NCBI GenBank assembly: GCA_964391365.1
Contig: CAYMKW010000017.1
Span: forward strand, 1-36,265
Reading direction: 5' to 3'
DNA: 36,265 bases
Source: SXMI01 sp964391365
GTDB lineage: Bacteria; Actinomycetota; Acidimicrobiia; Acidimicrobiales; Microtrichaceae
The notes beneath the pieces were generated by a model. It was given only the letters and a program-made list of their open reading frames with translations. It searched no databases and was not told the origin of the DNA. The translations under genes and the position numbers were made by a program. Shown here one piece after another: positions 24,386 through 31,780 of this stretch (its first letter is position 1; each line of letters starts with the position of its first letter).

Positions 24386-25162
24386 GTGAACGACCAGCCC
24401 CAGTCCCACCGACCGAGCTTCGACCTGACGGATCGGGTCGCCATCGTGACCGGGGGCAGCCGCGGGCTGGGTCGGGCGATCGCGCTCGGGTTCGCCGACG
24501 CAGGGGCCCGGGTCGTGGTCGCCAGCCGCAAGGCCGACGCCTGCCGATCGGTCGTCGACGAGATCGAGGCGGCCGGTGGGGCGGCGCTGGCGGTGCCGAC
24601 CCACGTCGGGCGGCCCGAGGAGCTCACGGCGCTCGTCGAGGCGGCGGTCGACGGGTTCGGCGGCATCGACGTGCTGGTCAACAACGCCGCCAATCCGCTC
24701 GGCGGAGCGCTCGGCGACCTGACGCCCGAGGCGTTCGACGCCGGGTTCCGGGCCAACGTGCAGGGTCCCGTGCTGCTGGCAACGGCCGCGCTCCCGCACC
24801 TGCAGGCCTCGTCGTCGCCGTCGATCATCAACGTGATCACCGCCGGAGCGTTCGCCGGAGCCGAGTACCTGGGTCTCTACACGGGGGCGAAGGCGGCCAT
24901 GTGGAACTTCACCCGGACGATGGCCAAGGAGTGGGCACCGCACGTCCGGGTCAACGCGATCGCCCCCGGGCCGTTCGACACCGACATGATGAGCCTCACC
25001 CTCGCCCAGCCGGAGTTCCACCGGCGGATCGTCGACTCGACGCTCCTCCGCCGGATCGCCGACCCGACGGAGATCGTCGGCCCGGCCCTGTTCCTGGCGT
25101 CGGACGCCTCGTCGTACGTCACCGGCTCCTGTCTGACCGTGGACGGCGGGCTGCTCGCCTGA
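24386..25162 (+). CDS. Short-chain dehydrogenase/reductase with Thr at the catalytic serine position
   Basis: 258 residues from a GTG at 24386. Cofactor-binding motif TGGSRGLG (22-29), NNAAN (99-103), an Asn in RANVQG (124) and YTGAK (Tyr165, Lys169) are present. In classical SDRs the catalytic serine lies 13 residues before the tyrosine; here that position is Thr152 (NVITAGAFAGAEYLGLYTGAK spans it). Thr can substitute in some SDRs, so activity is possible. The C-terminus (SSYVTGSCLTVDGGLLA) is standard. ASRKAD after the second strand suggests NADP(H) preference. The gene is divergent from the USP gene and convergent with the ABC exporter. The substrate is unknown; FabG-like and alcohol dehydrogenase roles are both possible. 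Confidence 0.92.
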   Translation: MNDQPQSHRPSFDLTDRVAIVTGGSRGLGRAIALGFADAGARVVVASRKADACRSVVDEIEAAGGAALAVPTHVGRPEELTALVEAAVDGFGGIDVLVNNAANPLGGALGDLTPEAFDAGFRANVQGPVLLATAALPHLQASSSPSIINVITAGAFAGAEYLGLYTGAKAAMWNFTRTMAKEWAPHVRVNAIAPGPFDTDMMSLTLAQPEFHRRIVDSTLLRRIADPTEIVGPALFLASDASSYVTGSCLTVDGGLLA

Positions 25163-25201
25163 GGTGCGACGGACCGGTCCGGGCCGGGCGGATCAGCCGG
25201 C

Positions 25202-27046
25202 TCAGACGGGTTCGGTCCCGACGAGGACGCGGTACAGGTCGGCGTACAGCCCACCCGAGTCCAGCAGTTCCTGGTGGCGACCCTGCTGGACCACCCGGCC
25301 GTGGTCGAGCACGACGATCAGGTCGGCGCCGGTGATCGTCGACAGACGATGGGCGATGACCACGGCGGTCCGCCCCTCCAGCGCGTCGGCGAGCGCCGCC
25401 TGGACGGCGGCCTCGTTCTCGGTGTCGAGCGACGAGGTCGCCTCGTCGAGGATCACGATCGCCGGGTCCTTCAGGACCATGCGGGCGATTGCGAGCCGTT
25501 GTTGTTCCCCGCCGGACAGGCGGTAGCCACGCTCGCCGACCATGGTGTCGAACCCCTGCGGGAGCGCCTCGACGACCTCGAGCACGCGGGCGTGGCGGCA
25601 CGCCTCGCGCAGCTGCTCGTCGGTCGCCCCGGGTCGGGCGTAGCGGAGGTTGTCACCGACCGTGGCGTGGAAGAGGTGCGGATCCTGCGACACGACCCCG
25701 ATCGCCGATCGGAGCGACCGCTGCGTCAGGCCCCTGACATCGTGGCCGTCGATCCGGACGGCCCCGTCGGTCACGTCGTAGAGGCGGGGGATGAGCGAGA
25801 CCAGCGTCGACTTGCCGGCGCCCGACGGCCCGACGAGCGCAACGGTGGTGCCGGGTTCGACCGTGATCGTGATGTCGTCGAGGACCAACGGCATCTCGCC
25901 GTCCCCCTCGTGCGCACCGGCCTCGAGCGACGCGATCGAGCCGACCCCACCTGCGGGGTAGCGGAACGACACGTGGTCGAACTCGACGAGCCCACGGGGT
26001 CGGGTCAGCTCCCCGGCGTCGGGATCGTCGCTGATCGGGTTCTCGGAGTCGAGCACCTCGAAGACACGTTCGAAGCTGACGAAGGCGCTCATCACATCGA
26101 CCCGGGCGTTGGTCAGGCTCGTGAGCGGGTCGTAGATCCGGACGACCAGCGCCGTCAGCGCCACCAGCGTGCCGATGGTGATGGTCCCCTCGATCACCTG
26201 GAGGCCGCCGAGCAGGTACACGGCGGCGGTGCCGATGGCACCGACCAGACCCATCATCACCAGGAAGAACCGGGAGTACATGGCAGTGCGCACGCCGATG
26301 TCGCGGACGCCGCTCGCCCGTGATCCGAAGTCGTCCCGTTCGACGTCGTGGTCGCCGAACAGCTTGACGAGCTGGGCGCCCGACACGCCGAAGCGCTCCG
26401 TCATCTGGGCGTTCATGCCGGCGTTCAGCTGCATGGCGTCCCGGGTCATCCCCTGGAGCCGGCGACCGACCCGCTTGGACGGGATCAGGAACAGGGGGAG
26501 CAACAGGACCGCCACGATGGTGACGCGCCAGTCGAGGGCGATCATGGCCACCAGGACCGCCACGAGGGTGATGACGTTCGAGACGACCGTGCCGAGCGTG
26601 CCGGTGAGCGCCCGCTGGGCGCCGATCACATCGTTGTTCAACCGGCTCACGAGCGCTCCGGTCTGGGAGCGCGTGAAGAACTGCAGCGGCATGCGCTGGA
26701 CGTGGTCGAACAGAGCGAGCCGGAGGTCGTAGATCAGCCCCTCGCCGATCCGGGCCGACCAGCGCCGCTCGAGCAGCTGGACCGCCGCTCCGACGACCGC
26801 TGCGAGCACGACGATCAGGCCGATCCGGAGCAGCTGCGCCCGGTCGCCCGACGGGATGGTCTCGTCGATGATCGTCCGGAACAGCAGCGGCGGGACCAGC
26901 GCCAGTCCGGCGCCGATCGTGATCATGGCCACGAAGCCGAGCAGCTGGTTCCGGTACGGGCGCGCGAAGGTGCCGACCCGTCGCACGGTGGCCCGGTCGA
27001 TCGTCGCTCCGGCGACGGCGTCAGGGTCCTGGTGCATCATGCGCAT
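25202..27046 (-). CDS. ABC exporter, fused permease-ATPase (half-transporter)
   Basis: 614 residues from an ATG at 27046; a GTG at 27058 and an ATG at 27037 or 27040 in the same cluster are alternatives and none has a strong Shine-Dalgarno. Six membrane helices occupy about 35-310. The ATPase follows with Walker A GPSGAGKST (near 407), Q-loop VVSQDPHLFHATV, signature LSGGEQQR (near 512), Walker B AIVILDEATSSLD and H-loop AHRLST. This is the architecture of MsbA/multidrug-type homodimeric exporters. A roughly 15-residue insert (SLEAGAHEGDGE) precedes the first ATPase strands. The exported substrate is unknown. It is divergent from the undecaprenyl-diphosphatase gene, 61 bases apart. Confidence 0.93.
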   Translation of the reverse strand: MRMMHQDPDAVAGATIDRATVRRVGTFARPYRNQLLGFVAMITIGAGLALVPPLLFRTIIDETIPSGDRAQLLRIGLIVVLAAVVGAAVQLLERRWSARIGEGLIYDLRLALFDHVQRMPLQFFTRSQTGALVSRLNNDVIGAQRALTGTLGTVVSNVITLVAVLVAMIALDWRVTIVAVLLLPLFLIPSKRVGRRLQGMTRDAMQLNAGMNAQMTERFGVSGAQLVKLFGDHDVERDDFGSRASGVRDIGVRTAMYSRFFLVMMGLVGAIGTAAVYLLGGLQVIEGTITIGTLVALTALVVRIYDPLTSLTNARVDVMSAFVSFERVFEVLDSENPISDDPDAGELTRPRGLVEFDHVSFRYPAGGVGSIASLEAGAHEGDGEMPLVLDDITITVEPGTTVALVGPSGAGKSTLVSLIPRLYDVTDGAVRIDGHDVRGLTQRSLRSAIGVVSQDPHLFHATVGDNLRYARPGATDEQLREACRHARVLEVVEALPQGFDTMVGERGYRLSGGEQQRLAIARMVLKDPAIVILDEATSSLDTENEAAVQAALADALEGRTAVVIAHRLSTITGADLIVVLDHGRVVQQGRHQELLDSGGLYADLYRVLVGTEPV

Positions 27047-27107
27047 GGCGGACTGCACGGCTGGCAGGGTACCCACGCCCCGGGGGCCGGGGTGCGAGAG
27101 TGGGCCG

Positions 27108-28181
27108 GTGAGCGTGTTCTCCCGCCGTGCCGTCCGCGCCCGACCGACTCCACCAGTGTCGTCGGCTCCCTCGGAGCGGCGTCGGCTCGCACCGGCCCTG
27201 TTCGTGTTCGGAATCGCACTCGCCATCTGGGGAACGACCCCGGCCGGGGCGGGTGTCCTCCAGTCGGCCGCCGATGCTGCCGCCGTGTCCCTCTCGTGGT
27301 GGCAGGCGGTGGTGCTGGGTGTCGTGGAGGGCGTGACCGAGTACCTGCCGATCTCCTCGACGGGCCACCTGCTGATCACCTCCCGCCTGCTGGGCCTTCC
27401 GGACGAGCAGGGTTCCGCCGGTCTGGAGGCCGTGAACACCTACGCGATCGCCATCCAGTTCGGGGCGATCGTCGCCGTCGCCGGGCTGTTCTGGCGTCGG
27501 TTCCGGGACATGTTGCTCGGGCTCGTTGGCCGCTCGGAACCCGGTCGGCACCTCCTCGTGATCCTGGTGATCGCCTTCCTTCCCTCAGCGGTCCTGGGGT
27601 TCCTCTTCGACGACGCGATCGAGGAGCAACTGTTCGGACCGGTGCCGATCGTCGTCGCCTGGGTGGTCGGCGGCCTGCTGATCCTGGTGCTGGAGCGCAC
27701 GGGTCGGATCCCCACCCGACGGGCGCGGACGGACGGAGCGGCCGGGTCCGGAGCGGGCGAGGAACCGGTGCAGGTGGGCCGGGACCCGCTGTTGTCGATC
27801 ACCTACCGGCAGGCGGCGGTGGTCGGATTGGCCCAGTGTCTGGCGTTGTGGCCGGGAACGAGCCGGAGCCTGGCCACGATCCTCGGGGCCCTGCTCGTCG
27901 GCGTGTCGGTGGCGGCCGCCGTCGAGTTCAGCTTCCTCCTCGGCTTCGCCACGCTGACAGCTGCCTCCGGCTACAAGCTGCTCACCGGAGGCGACACGCT
28001 CGTCGAGCAGTTCGGCGTGGTGACCCCGCTGATCGGAGCGTTCGCGGCGTTCGTGTCGGCGGTGCTCGCGATCAAGTGGCTCGTGACCTATCTGGAGCGA
28101 CACGACCTCACGGTGTTCGCCTGGTACCGGTTCGCCGTCGCCGGACTGGCCGTCGTGTTGTTGCTGACCGGCGTGCTCTAG
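27108..28181 (+). CDS. uppP: Undecaprenyl-diphosphatase, with N-terminal extension
   Basis: 357 residues from a GTG at 27108, against about 270 for typical UppP/BacA. The two active-site blocks are intact: EGVTEYLPISSTGHLL and PGTSRSLATI. The protein removes a phosphate from undecaprenyl diphosphate at the membrane, recycling the lipid carrier for peptidoglycan and other polymers, and mutants of such genes often become bacitracin-sensitive. Extra here are an N-terminal 60 residues with an additional hydrophobic helix (FVFGIALAIWGTTPAGAGV), which may be a signal or extra helix, and a 35-residue polar loop (RIPTRRARTDGAAGSGAGEE) between helices. The gene ends about 70 bases before a strong hairpin. 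Confidence 0.93.
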   Translation: MSVFSRRAVRARPTPPVSSAPSERRRLAPALFVFGIALAIWGTTPAGAGVLQSAADAAAVSLSWWQAVVLGVVEGVTEYLPISSTGHLLITSRLLGLPDEQGSAGLEAVNTYAIAIQFGAIVAVAGLFWRRFRDMLLGLVGRSEPGRHLLVILVIAFLPSAVLGFLFDDAIEEQLFGPVPIVVAWVVGGLLILVLERTGRIPTRRARTDGAAGSGAGEEPVQVGRDPLLSITYRQAAVVGLAQCLALWPGTSRSLATILGALLVGVSVAAAVEFSFLLGFATLTAASGYKLLTGGDTLVEQFGVVTPLIGAFAAFVSAVLAIKWLVTYLERHDLTVFAWYRFAVAGLAVVLLLTGVL

Positions 28182-28250
28182 GCGGTTGCGGTCGCAGTCG
28201 CGGTCACGACGATCGGTGCTCGGCGCCGGACCTCCTGGTTCCGGACGCGT

Positions 28251-28280
28251 CGCTGCCCCCGAACGACGTCGGGGGCAGCG
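28251..28280. terminator. Strong hairpin after uppP and the tRNA-Ser fragment
   Basis: CGCTGCCCCCGA and its exact complement TCGGGGGCAGCG form a 12-bp stem with a 6-base loop, between the uppP stop (28181, plus) and the 3' end of the tRNA-Ser (28290, minus). It can act for both directions; there is no T tract. Confidence 0.65.
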
Positions 28281-28289
28281 GCAACGGAG

Positions 28290-28360
28290 CGGAGAGTGAG
28301 GGATTCGAACCCTCGGAGGCCTTGCGACCTCAACGGTTCTCGAGACCGTCCCATTCGTCC
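28290..28360 (-). tRNA. tRNA-Ser(CGA), 5' end lost in gap
   Basis: The minus strand reads the end of the D arm, anticodon stem ACGGT, loop CTCGAGA (anticodon CGA), stem ACCGT, a long variable arm (TGAGGTCGCAAGGCCTC), T arm GAGGG-TTCGAAT-CCCTC and acceptor ACTCTCC with discriminator G. The long variable arm fits a class II serine tRNA reading UCG. About 17 bases at the 5' end (acceptor strand and part of the D arm) are missing and would lie in the 10-N gap. No CCA is encoded. Confidence 0.88.
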
Positions 28361-28370
28361 NNNNNNNNNN
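28361..28370. other. Assembly gap (10 N) at the 5' end of tRNA-Ser(CGA)
   Basis: Ten N. The neighbouring long hairpin and G-run are sequences that often stop polymerases, which may be why assembly broke here (inference). Confidence 0.95.
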
Positions 28371-28373
28371 TTG

Positions 28374-28429
28374 CCGGCTTTGTGGTGCGACCTACATGAA
28401 TACCCATGTAGCTCGCACCACGAGGCCGG
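28374..28429. repeat. Long imperfect inverted repeat (25-bp arms, 6-base loop)
   Basis: The arms at 28374-28398 and 28405-28429 pair at 24 of 25 positions as plus-strand RNA, including two G-U pairs, with one C-C mismatch in the middle; the loop is aatacc. It lies between the SMP-30 stop and the gap at tRNA-Ser. It could be a terminator, a small hairpin element or the end of an inserted element; there is no T tract on either strand. Confidence 0.85.
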
Positions 28430-28456
28430 GGGTTGGGGGGGTGGGGGGGTTGGGGG
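28428..28456 (+). other. G-quadruplex-type run, four G tracts of 5-7
   Basis: G5-TT-G7-T-G7-TT-G5 on the plus strand, directly touching the stop codon of the SMP-30 gene (28457) and the long hairpin. On the SMP-30 mRNA this would be a C-rich 3' tail, since that gene reads on the minus strand. Poly-G sequencing error is possible and the exact tract lengths are uncertain. Confidence 0.75.
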
Positions 28457-29341
28457 TCAGGGCGAGCCGGCGCCGGGGACGTTGACGGTGACGACCTCGA
28501 TGCGGGCAGTGCGCTCGGCGGTGCACGCCTCGGCCTCGGAGGTCTGCGCCGTGCACACGAACAACGTGGTGCCGTCCGATCCACCCAGGTTGCAGGCGAA
28601 CGCCCGCTGACCCGTGACCACCCGATCGGTGATCTCGCCTCCCTCGACCACCCGGACGCACTCGGCCCCCAGAGCGTTGGCGACCCAGATGGCGCCCTCG
28701 GCATCCAGGCAGATCCCATCGGGTGGGATCAGGTGCGGTGACAGGTCCGCCCACACCCGCCGGTTGCTCAGCCGGCCGTCGTCGTCGATGTCGAAGGCCG
28801 TGAGTCGCAGCGCCAGGGTCTCGGCGACGATCAGCGTCCGCCCGTCGGGCGTCAGGACCGTTCCGTTCGGGAACCGCACGTCGTCGGCGGCCACCTCCAC
28901 CGTGCCGTCGGGCAGCACGAGCATCACGTGCGACCGGGTCGGAGCGTCCTCGGACAGCACCGCCGCCTCGCCGTGCTCGGCGACGTACGCGTCGAGATCC
29001 AGCCCGAAGTGCCCGACGTAGGCGCGGCCGAGCGGGTCGACGAGCATGTCGTTGCACCAGTAGGTCGCGATGTGCGACAGGTCGGCGTGGAGGACGAGCG
29101 ATCCGTCGGGCTCCAGTCGCCGCACCTGCCTGCTGGTCATGGCCACGACCAGGAGGCGGCCGTCTGGGAGCCACCCGAGCCCGGACGGCTGGTCGTCGAG
29201 CTCGAGTTCCACCCGATCGTCGCCGTCCGGTCCCACCGAGTGGACGGCGTGTCCGTAGAAGTCGCTGTACCAGAGTCGGCCGTCCCGCCAGCGGGGATCC
29301 TCGGTGAAGTGGCGGTCGTCGACGAGCACGGTGGTGTCCAT
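28457..29341 (-). CDS. SMP-30/gluconolactonase family protein
   Basis: 294 residues from the ATG at 29341, preceded by GAATGAGGCC. The six-bladed propeller pattern is clear: TEDPRWRDGRLWYSDF with metal ligand Glu14, YWCNDMLVDPLGRAYVG (Asn97), FPNGTVLTPDGRTLIVAET (Asn159) and PPDGICLDAEGAIWVAN (Asp208). These are the Ca/Zn ligand positions of SMP-30, so a lactonase such as gluconolactonase is likely, though many members act on other lactones. The gene ends immediately before a G-run and a long hairpin. It is divergent from the radical SAM gene, 87 bases apart, so the two may share regulation. Confidence 0.92.
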   Translation of the reverse strand: MDTTVLVDDRHFTEDPRWRDGRLWYSDFYGHAVHSVGPDGDDRVELELDDQPSGLGWLPDGRLLVVAMTSRQVRRLEPDGSLVLHADLSHIATYWCNDMLVDPLGRAYVGHFGLDLDAYVAEHGEAAVLSEDAPTRSHVMLVLPDGTVEVAADDVRFPNGTVLTPDGRTLIVAETLALRLTAFDIDDDGRLSNRRVWADLSPHLIPPDGICLDAEGAIWVANALGAECVRVVEGGEITDRVVTGQRAFACNLGGSDGTTLFVCTAQTSEAEACTAERTARIEVVTVNVPGAGSP

Positions 29342-29428
29342 GGCCTCATTCAAGCGGACGCCGGGGCCGACGGTCGTCGGAACGTGCTGCTCGGAGCGCC
29401 CGTCCGGACTCCCGCGTAGGGTGGGGAC

Positions 29429-30844
29429 GTGGAGGACGGAGAGGCCTTCCTGCTCGGTCGTCTGGTGGACGAGCGCTTCGGTCGTCAGGTCTCGGCGCCC
29501 TTCGCGCTCCAGATCGAGTTCACCAGCGACTGCAACCTCCGTTGCGTGATGTGTCCACTCACCGAGGGCACGACCGCCTCGTCCCGCACGCCGGGTGCGC
29601 AACTGCGGACCGACACCTGGTCGGACCTGCTCGACCACGCCCGTCGAGCAGGCCAGGTCTTCGTCGCAGGATTCGGGGAGCCGCTCCTCCATGCCCGGTG
29701 CCTGGAGATGCTCACCGACCTCGACGCCGCCGGTGTTCGGACGTCGTTCGTGACCAACGGGCTCGCACTGACCCCGGAGGTCGCCCGAACGCTCGCGACC
29801 CTGGAGTCGCTGGTCCACGTGAACGTGTCGATCGACTCGCCCGACCCCGAGACCTACCGCCGGATCCGTCGGGGGAGTGTGCGACGCGCGCTCTGGGGTC
29901 TGGGCAACCTCATGGCGGTGTTCCCCACGGACCGGGTGTCGGTCTCGGCGATCGCCATGGCCGAGAACCTGGAGACGCTCGTCGATCTGCCCGGTGTGCT
30001 CCATCCCCTCGGCGTGACCCACCTCGAGATCCAGGGGGTCGCCGACTACAACGAGTACAGCCGGTTGCAGCACCTGGTCGGCGTCGGCCGGTTCGAGGAG
30101 GTGGTGGCCGAGTTGCGGTCGACGTGCGAGGAGCTCGGCATCGTCCTCAACCTGGCGTTGCCGCAGCGGACGAGCCTCGAGCTCGACGACCCCGAGCGGG
30201 CGACGGAACGCTTCTTCGGGGATGTCGGGAGCGACGCGTCGTCGAGTCGTCAGTGCGTCCTGCCGTGGGAGCTGCCCTACGTCGACGCCAACGGCGAGGT
30301 CTTCACCTGTTGTCAGGCCGCTGCGACCGGTGCCCCCGCCATGGGTCGGCTGGGCCCCGGTGGCCTGCAGGAGGTGTGGGAGGACGTCCCGTTCCGGAGG
30401 TTCCGGCGCTCGATGGTCGACGGGCGCACCCTGCCGGACGTCTGCCGTGCCTGCACGAGCGTGGCGATCGGCCCGCACCCGTTCGCTCGCTTCTGGGGCA
30501 CGTTGATCGGCCAGTCGTCGGACCCCTCGACCGGTGACGAGGTGGTCGTCCTGCGCAACGATGGCGCCGAGACGTGGACGCCCGAGCTGGGCCCGCGGGT
30601 CGGTGTCACGGCGCCGCGGGACGGCCGGTCACCCTTCGAGGTCGACTCGTGGATCCTCCCGAGCCGGCCGGCCGGTCAGTCGCTGGCGGCGGTCGCCCCG
30701 GGGGAACTCGCCGAGTTCCGGATCCCGCTCGCCCCGGGAGTGTCGGCGGACCAACCGTTCCAGTTCGTCGTCGACGGCGTGTGCTGGTTGCCGGGCACCG
30801 TGTTCACGGTGTCGCGGCCCGGCGTGGCGGTCGGAACCGGCTGA
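29429..30844 (+). CDS. Radical SAM/SPASM protein with a C-terminal Ig-like (NBR1-type) domain
   Basis: 471 residues from a GTG at 29429 with GGTGGGG upstream. The radical SAM cluster motif is CNLRCVMC (Cys35, 39, 42), with GFGEPLLH (GGE-type) and SIDSPDPETYRRIR downstream. A SPASM-like region follows, with CVLPWELPYVDANGEVFTCC and later VCRACTSVA, to hold extra clusters. The last 110 residues are a separate beta-rich domain: RNDGAETWTPELGPRV, VAPGELAEFRIPLAPG and VVDGVCWLPGTVFTV match the Trp-rich pattern of NBR1-type Ig domains. Radical SAM/SPASM enzymes often modify peptides or proteins, and the tail could bind the substrate (inference). No precursor peptide gene was recognised near it. It is divergent from the SMP-30 gene. 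Confidence 0.85.
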   Translation: MEDGEAFLLGRLVDERFGRQVSAPFALQIEFTSDCNLRCVMCPLTEGTTASSRTPGAQLRTDTWSDLLDHARRAGQVFVAGFGEPLLHARCLEMLTDLDAAGVRTSFVTNGLALTPEVARTLATLESLVHVNVSIDSPDPETYRRIRRGSVRRALWGLGNLMAVFPTDRVSVSAIAMAENLETLVDLPGVLHPLGVTHLEIQGVADYNEYSRLQHLVGVGRFEEVVAELRSTCEELGIVLNLALPQRTSLELDDPERATERFFGDVGSDASSSRQCVLPWELPYVDANGEVFTCCQAAATGAPAMGRLGPGGLQEVWEDVPFRRFRRSMVDGRTLPDVCRACTSVAIGPHPFARFWGTLIGQSSDPSTGDEVVVLRNDGAETWTPELGPRVGVTAPRDGRSPFEVDSWILPSRPAGQSLAAVAPGELAEFRIPLAPGVSADQPFQFVVDGVCWLPGTVFTVSRPGVAVGTG

Positions 30845-30880
30845 GCTGATCCGCGGTCGGCTGAGCCCAGCCCGGTGGCC

Positions 30881-31366
30881 TCAGCGCCGGTCGGCGAAGA
30901 AGGACCGGAGCATCGCCGACGCATCGTCGGCCAGCACTCCGTGCCGGACCGGGAACTCGTGGTTGAGCCGGGGGTCCTGGCCCAGGTGGTAGAGGGTGCC
31001 GAGTGCCCCGGCCTCGACGTTGGCTGCGCCCTGGACCACCCCACCGATCCGGGCCGCCCACGCCGCGCCGGCGCACATGGGGCAGGGTTCGAGCGTCACC
31101 ACGAGCAGGCAGTCGTCGAGCCGCCAGCGTCCCAGATGGTGGGCGGCGTCCCGGAGCGCCAGGACCTCGGCGTGCGCGGTCGGGTCATCGCTGCGCTCCC
31201 GTTCGTTGTGGCGCGACGCCACGATCCGGGGACCTCCGGGGTCGGCGAGGTGGACGACCACGGCCCCGATGGGGACCTCACCCTCGAGCGCGGCGGCTCC
31301 GGCCTCGACGAGTGCGGCCCTCATCCAGGTGTCATGCCGTTCGTCGGGGTCGAGGGTGTGGGGCAC
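30881..31366 (-). CDS. tadA: tRNA-specific adenosine deaminase
   Basis: 161 residues from a GTG at 31366, with GAGGA directly upstream. Zinc-deaminase motifs are HAEVLAL (His65, catalytic Glu67) and PCPMCAGA (Cys95, Cys98), with Asn54 also in place. TadA converts adenosine 34 of tRNA-Arg(ACG) to inosine so that it reads CGN codons. The frame upstream of 31366 runs through a tRNA gene and is not coding. It is downstream of tRNA-Ser(GGA) on the same strand, a neighbourhood shared by several actinobacteria. The stop lies 36 bases from the convergent radical SAM stop. Confidence 0.95.
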   Translation of the reverse strand: MPHTLDPDERHDTWMRAALVEAGAAALEGEVPIGAVVVHLADPGGPRIVASRHNERERSDDPTAHAEVLALRDAAHHLGRWRLDDCLLVVTLEPCPMCAGAAWAARIGGVVQGAANVEAGALGTLYHLGQDPRLNHEFPVRHGVLADDASAMLRSFFADRR

Positions 31367-31406
31367 GTCCTCGACCGTACCGCTCGTCCTCCCCGCCCGG
31401 GCGCGG

Positions 31407-31434
31407 ACCGGCCCGCCCCGAGGGGCGGGCCGGT
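31407..31434 (-). terminator. Terminator hairpin after tRNA-Ser(GGA)
   Basis: ACCGGCCCGCCCC and its exact complement form a 13-bp stem with a tiny GA loop, starting 5 bases past the 3' end of tRNA-Ser(GGA) on its strand and before the tadA start. No T tract. Confidence 0.65.
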
Positions 31435-31438
31435 GCTG

Positions 31439-31525
31439 CGGAGAGGGTGGGATTCGAACCCACGGTGACGTTGCCGCCACACACGCGTTCCAGGCGTGCC
31501 GAATCGTCCGCTCTCGCACCTCTCC
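31439..31525 (-). tRNA. tRNA-Ser(GGA)
   Basis: A complete 87-base class II tRNA on the minus strand: acceptor GGAGAGG pairs with CCTCTCC, discriminator G, anticodon stem CACGC/GCGTG with loop CTGGAAC (anticodon GGA), long variable arm (TGTGGCGGCAACGTCAC) and T arm GTGGG-TTCGAAT-CCCAC. CCA is not encoded. It reads UCC/UCU. It sits directly upstream of the SRP RNA gene, which is on the other strand. Confidence 0.95.
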
Positions 31526-31600
31526 AGGTGCGTCGCCGCTCCGGAGGCCTGGGCCTGCCGGTGCGGTCGATCCGTCGTTCAGGGTAGCCTGACCGGGTAC

Positions 31601-31730
31601 GTGTGTCCTCAGGCGGCGGCCGGGTCCTGTGCGACCGTGGCCCGTGAACCGAGTCAGGGCCGGGAGGCAGCAGCTCTCAGCGGAACCTGCGGTGTGCCGC
31701 AGATCGCCTGGCCGCCACCTGAGGGCACAC
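31601..31730 (+). ncRNA. ffs: Signal recognition particle RNA, bacterial small type
   Basis: The conserved SRP domain is present as GAGTCAGGGCCGGGAGGCAG followed by CAGC near 31651-31674: a GNRA tetraloop (GGGA for the common GGAA) and the asymmetric AGCA loop that binds Ffh. Compared with the usual form, one stem pair is changed from U-A to G-C on both sides, a compensatory change. The ends pair: GTGTGTCCTCAGGCGGCGGCC (31601-31621) with GGCCGCCACCTGAGGGCACAC (31710-31730), so the RNA is about 130 bases. It lies directly before dnaX, the usual place in many bacteria. It scaffolds Ffh for co-translational targeting to the membrane. Confidence 0.9.
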
Positions 31731-31780
31731 GGCGGAACGTCCCGGGACCGGGCGTCACCGGCCACCGTTAGGATCGCCCC

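Noticed and set aside
28290..28360. tRNA-Ser(CGA) as a second interrupted tRNA
   Set aside because: Only about 17 bases are missing and would fit near the gap; nothing shows an insertion in the visible part.
26348..28399. Plus-strand 683-residue frame spanning the ABC exporter and uppP
   Set aside because: A shadow in a different frame from uppP, running into the N gap; no domain pattern.
30845..30880. Terminator hairpin between the radical SAM and tadA genes
   Set aside because: Only a 6-bp imperfect stem is seen and it includes the tadA stop; too weak to list.
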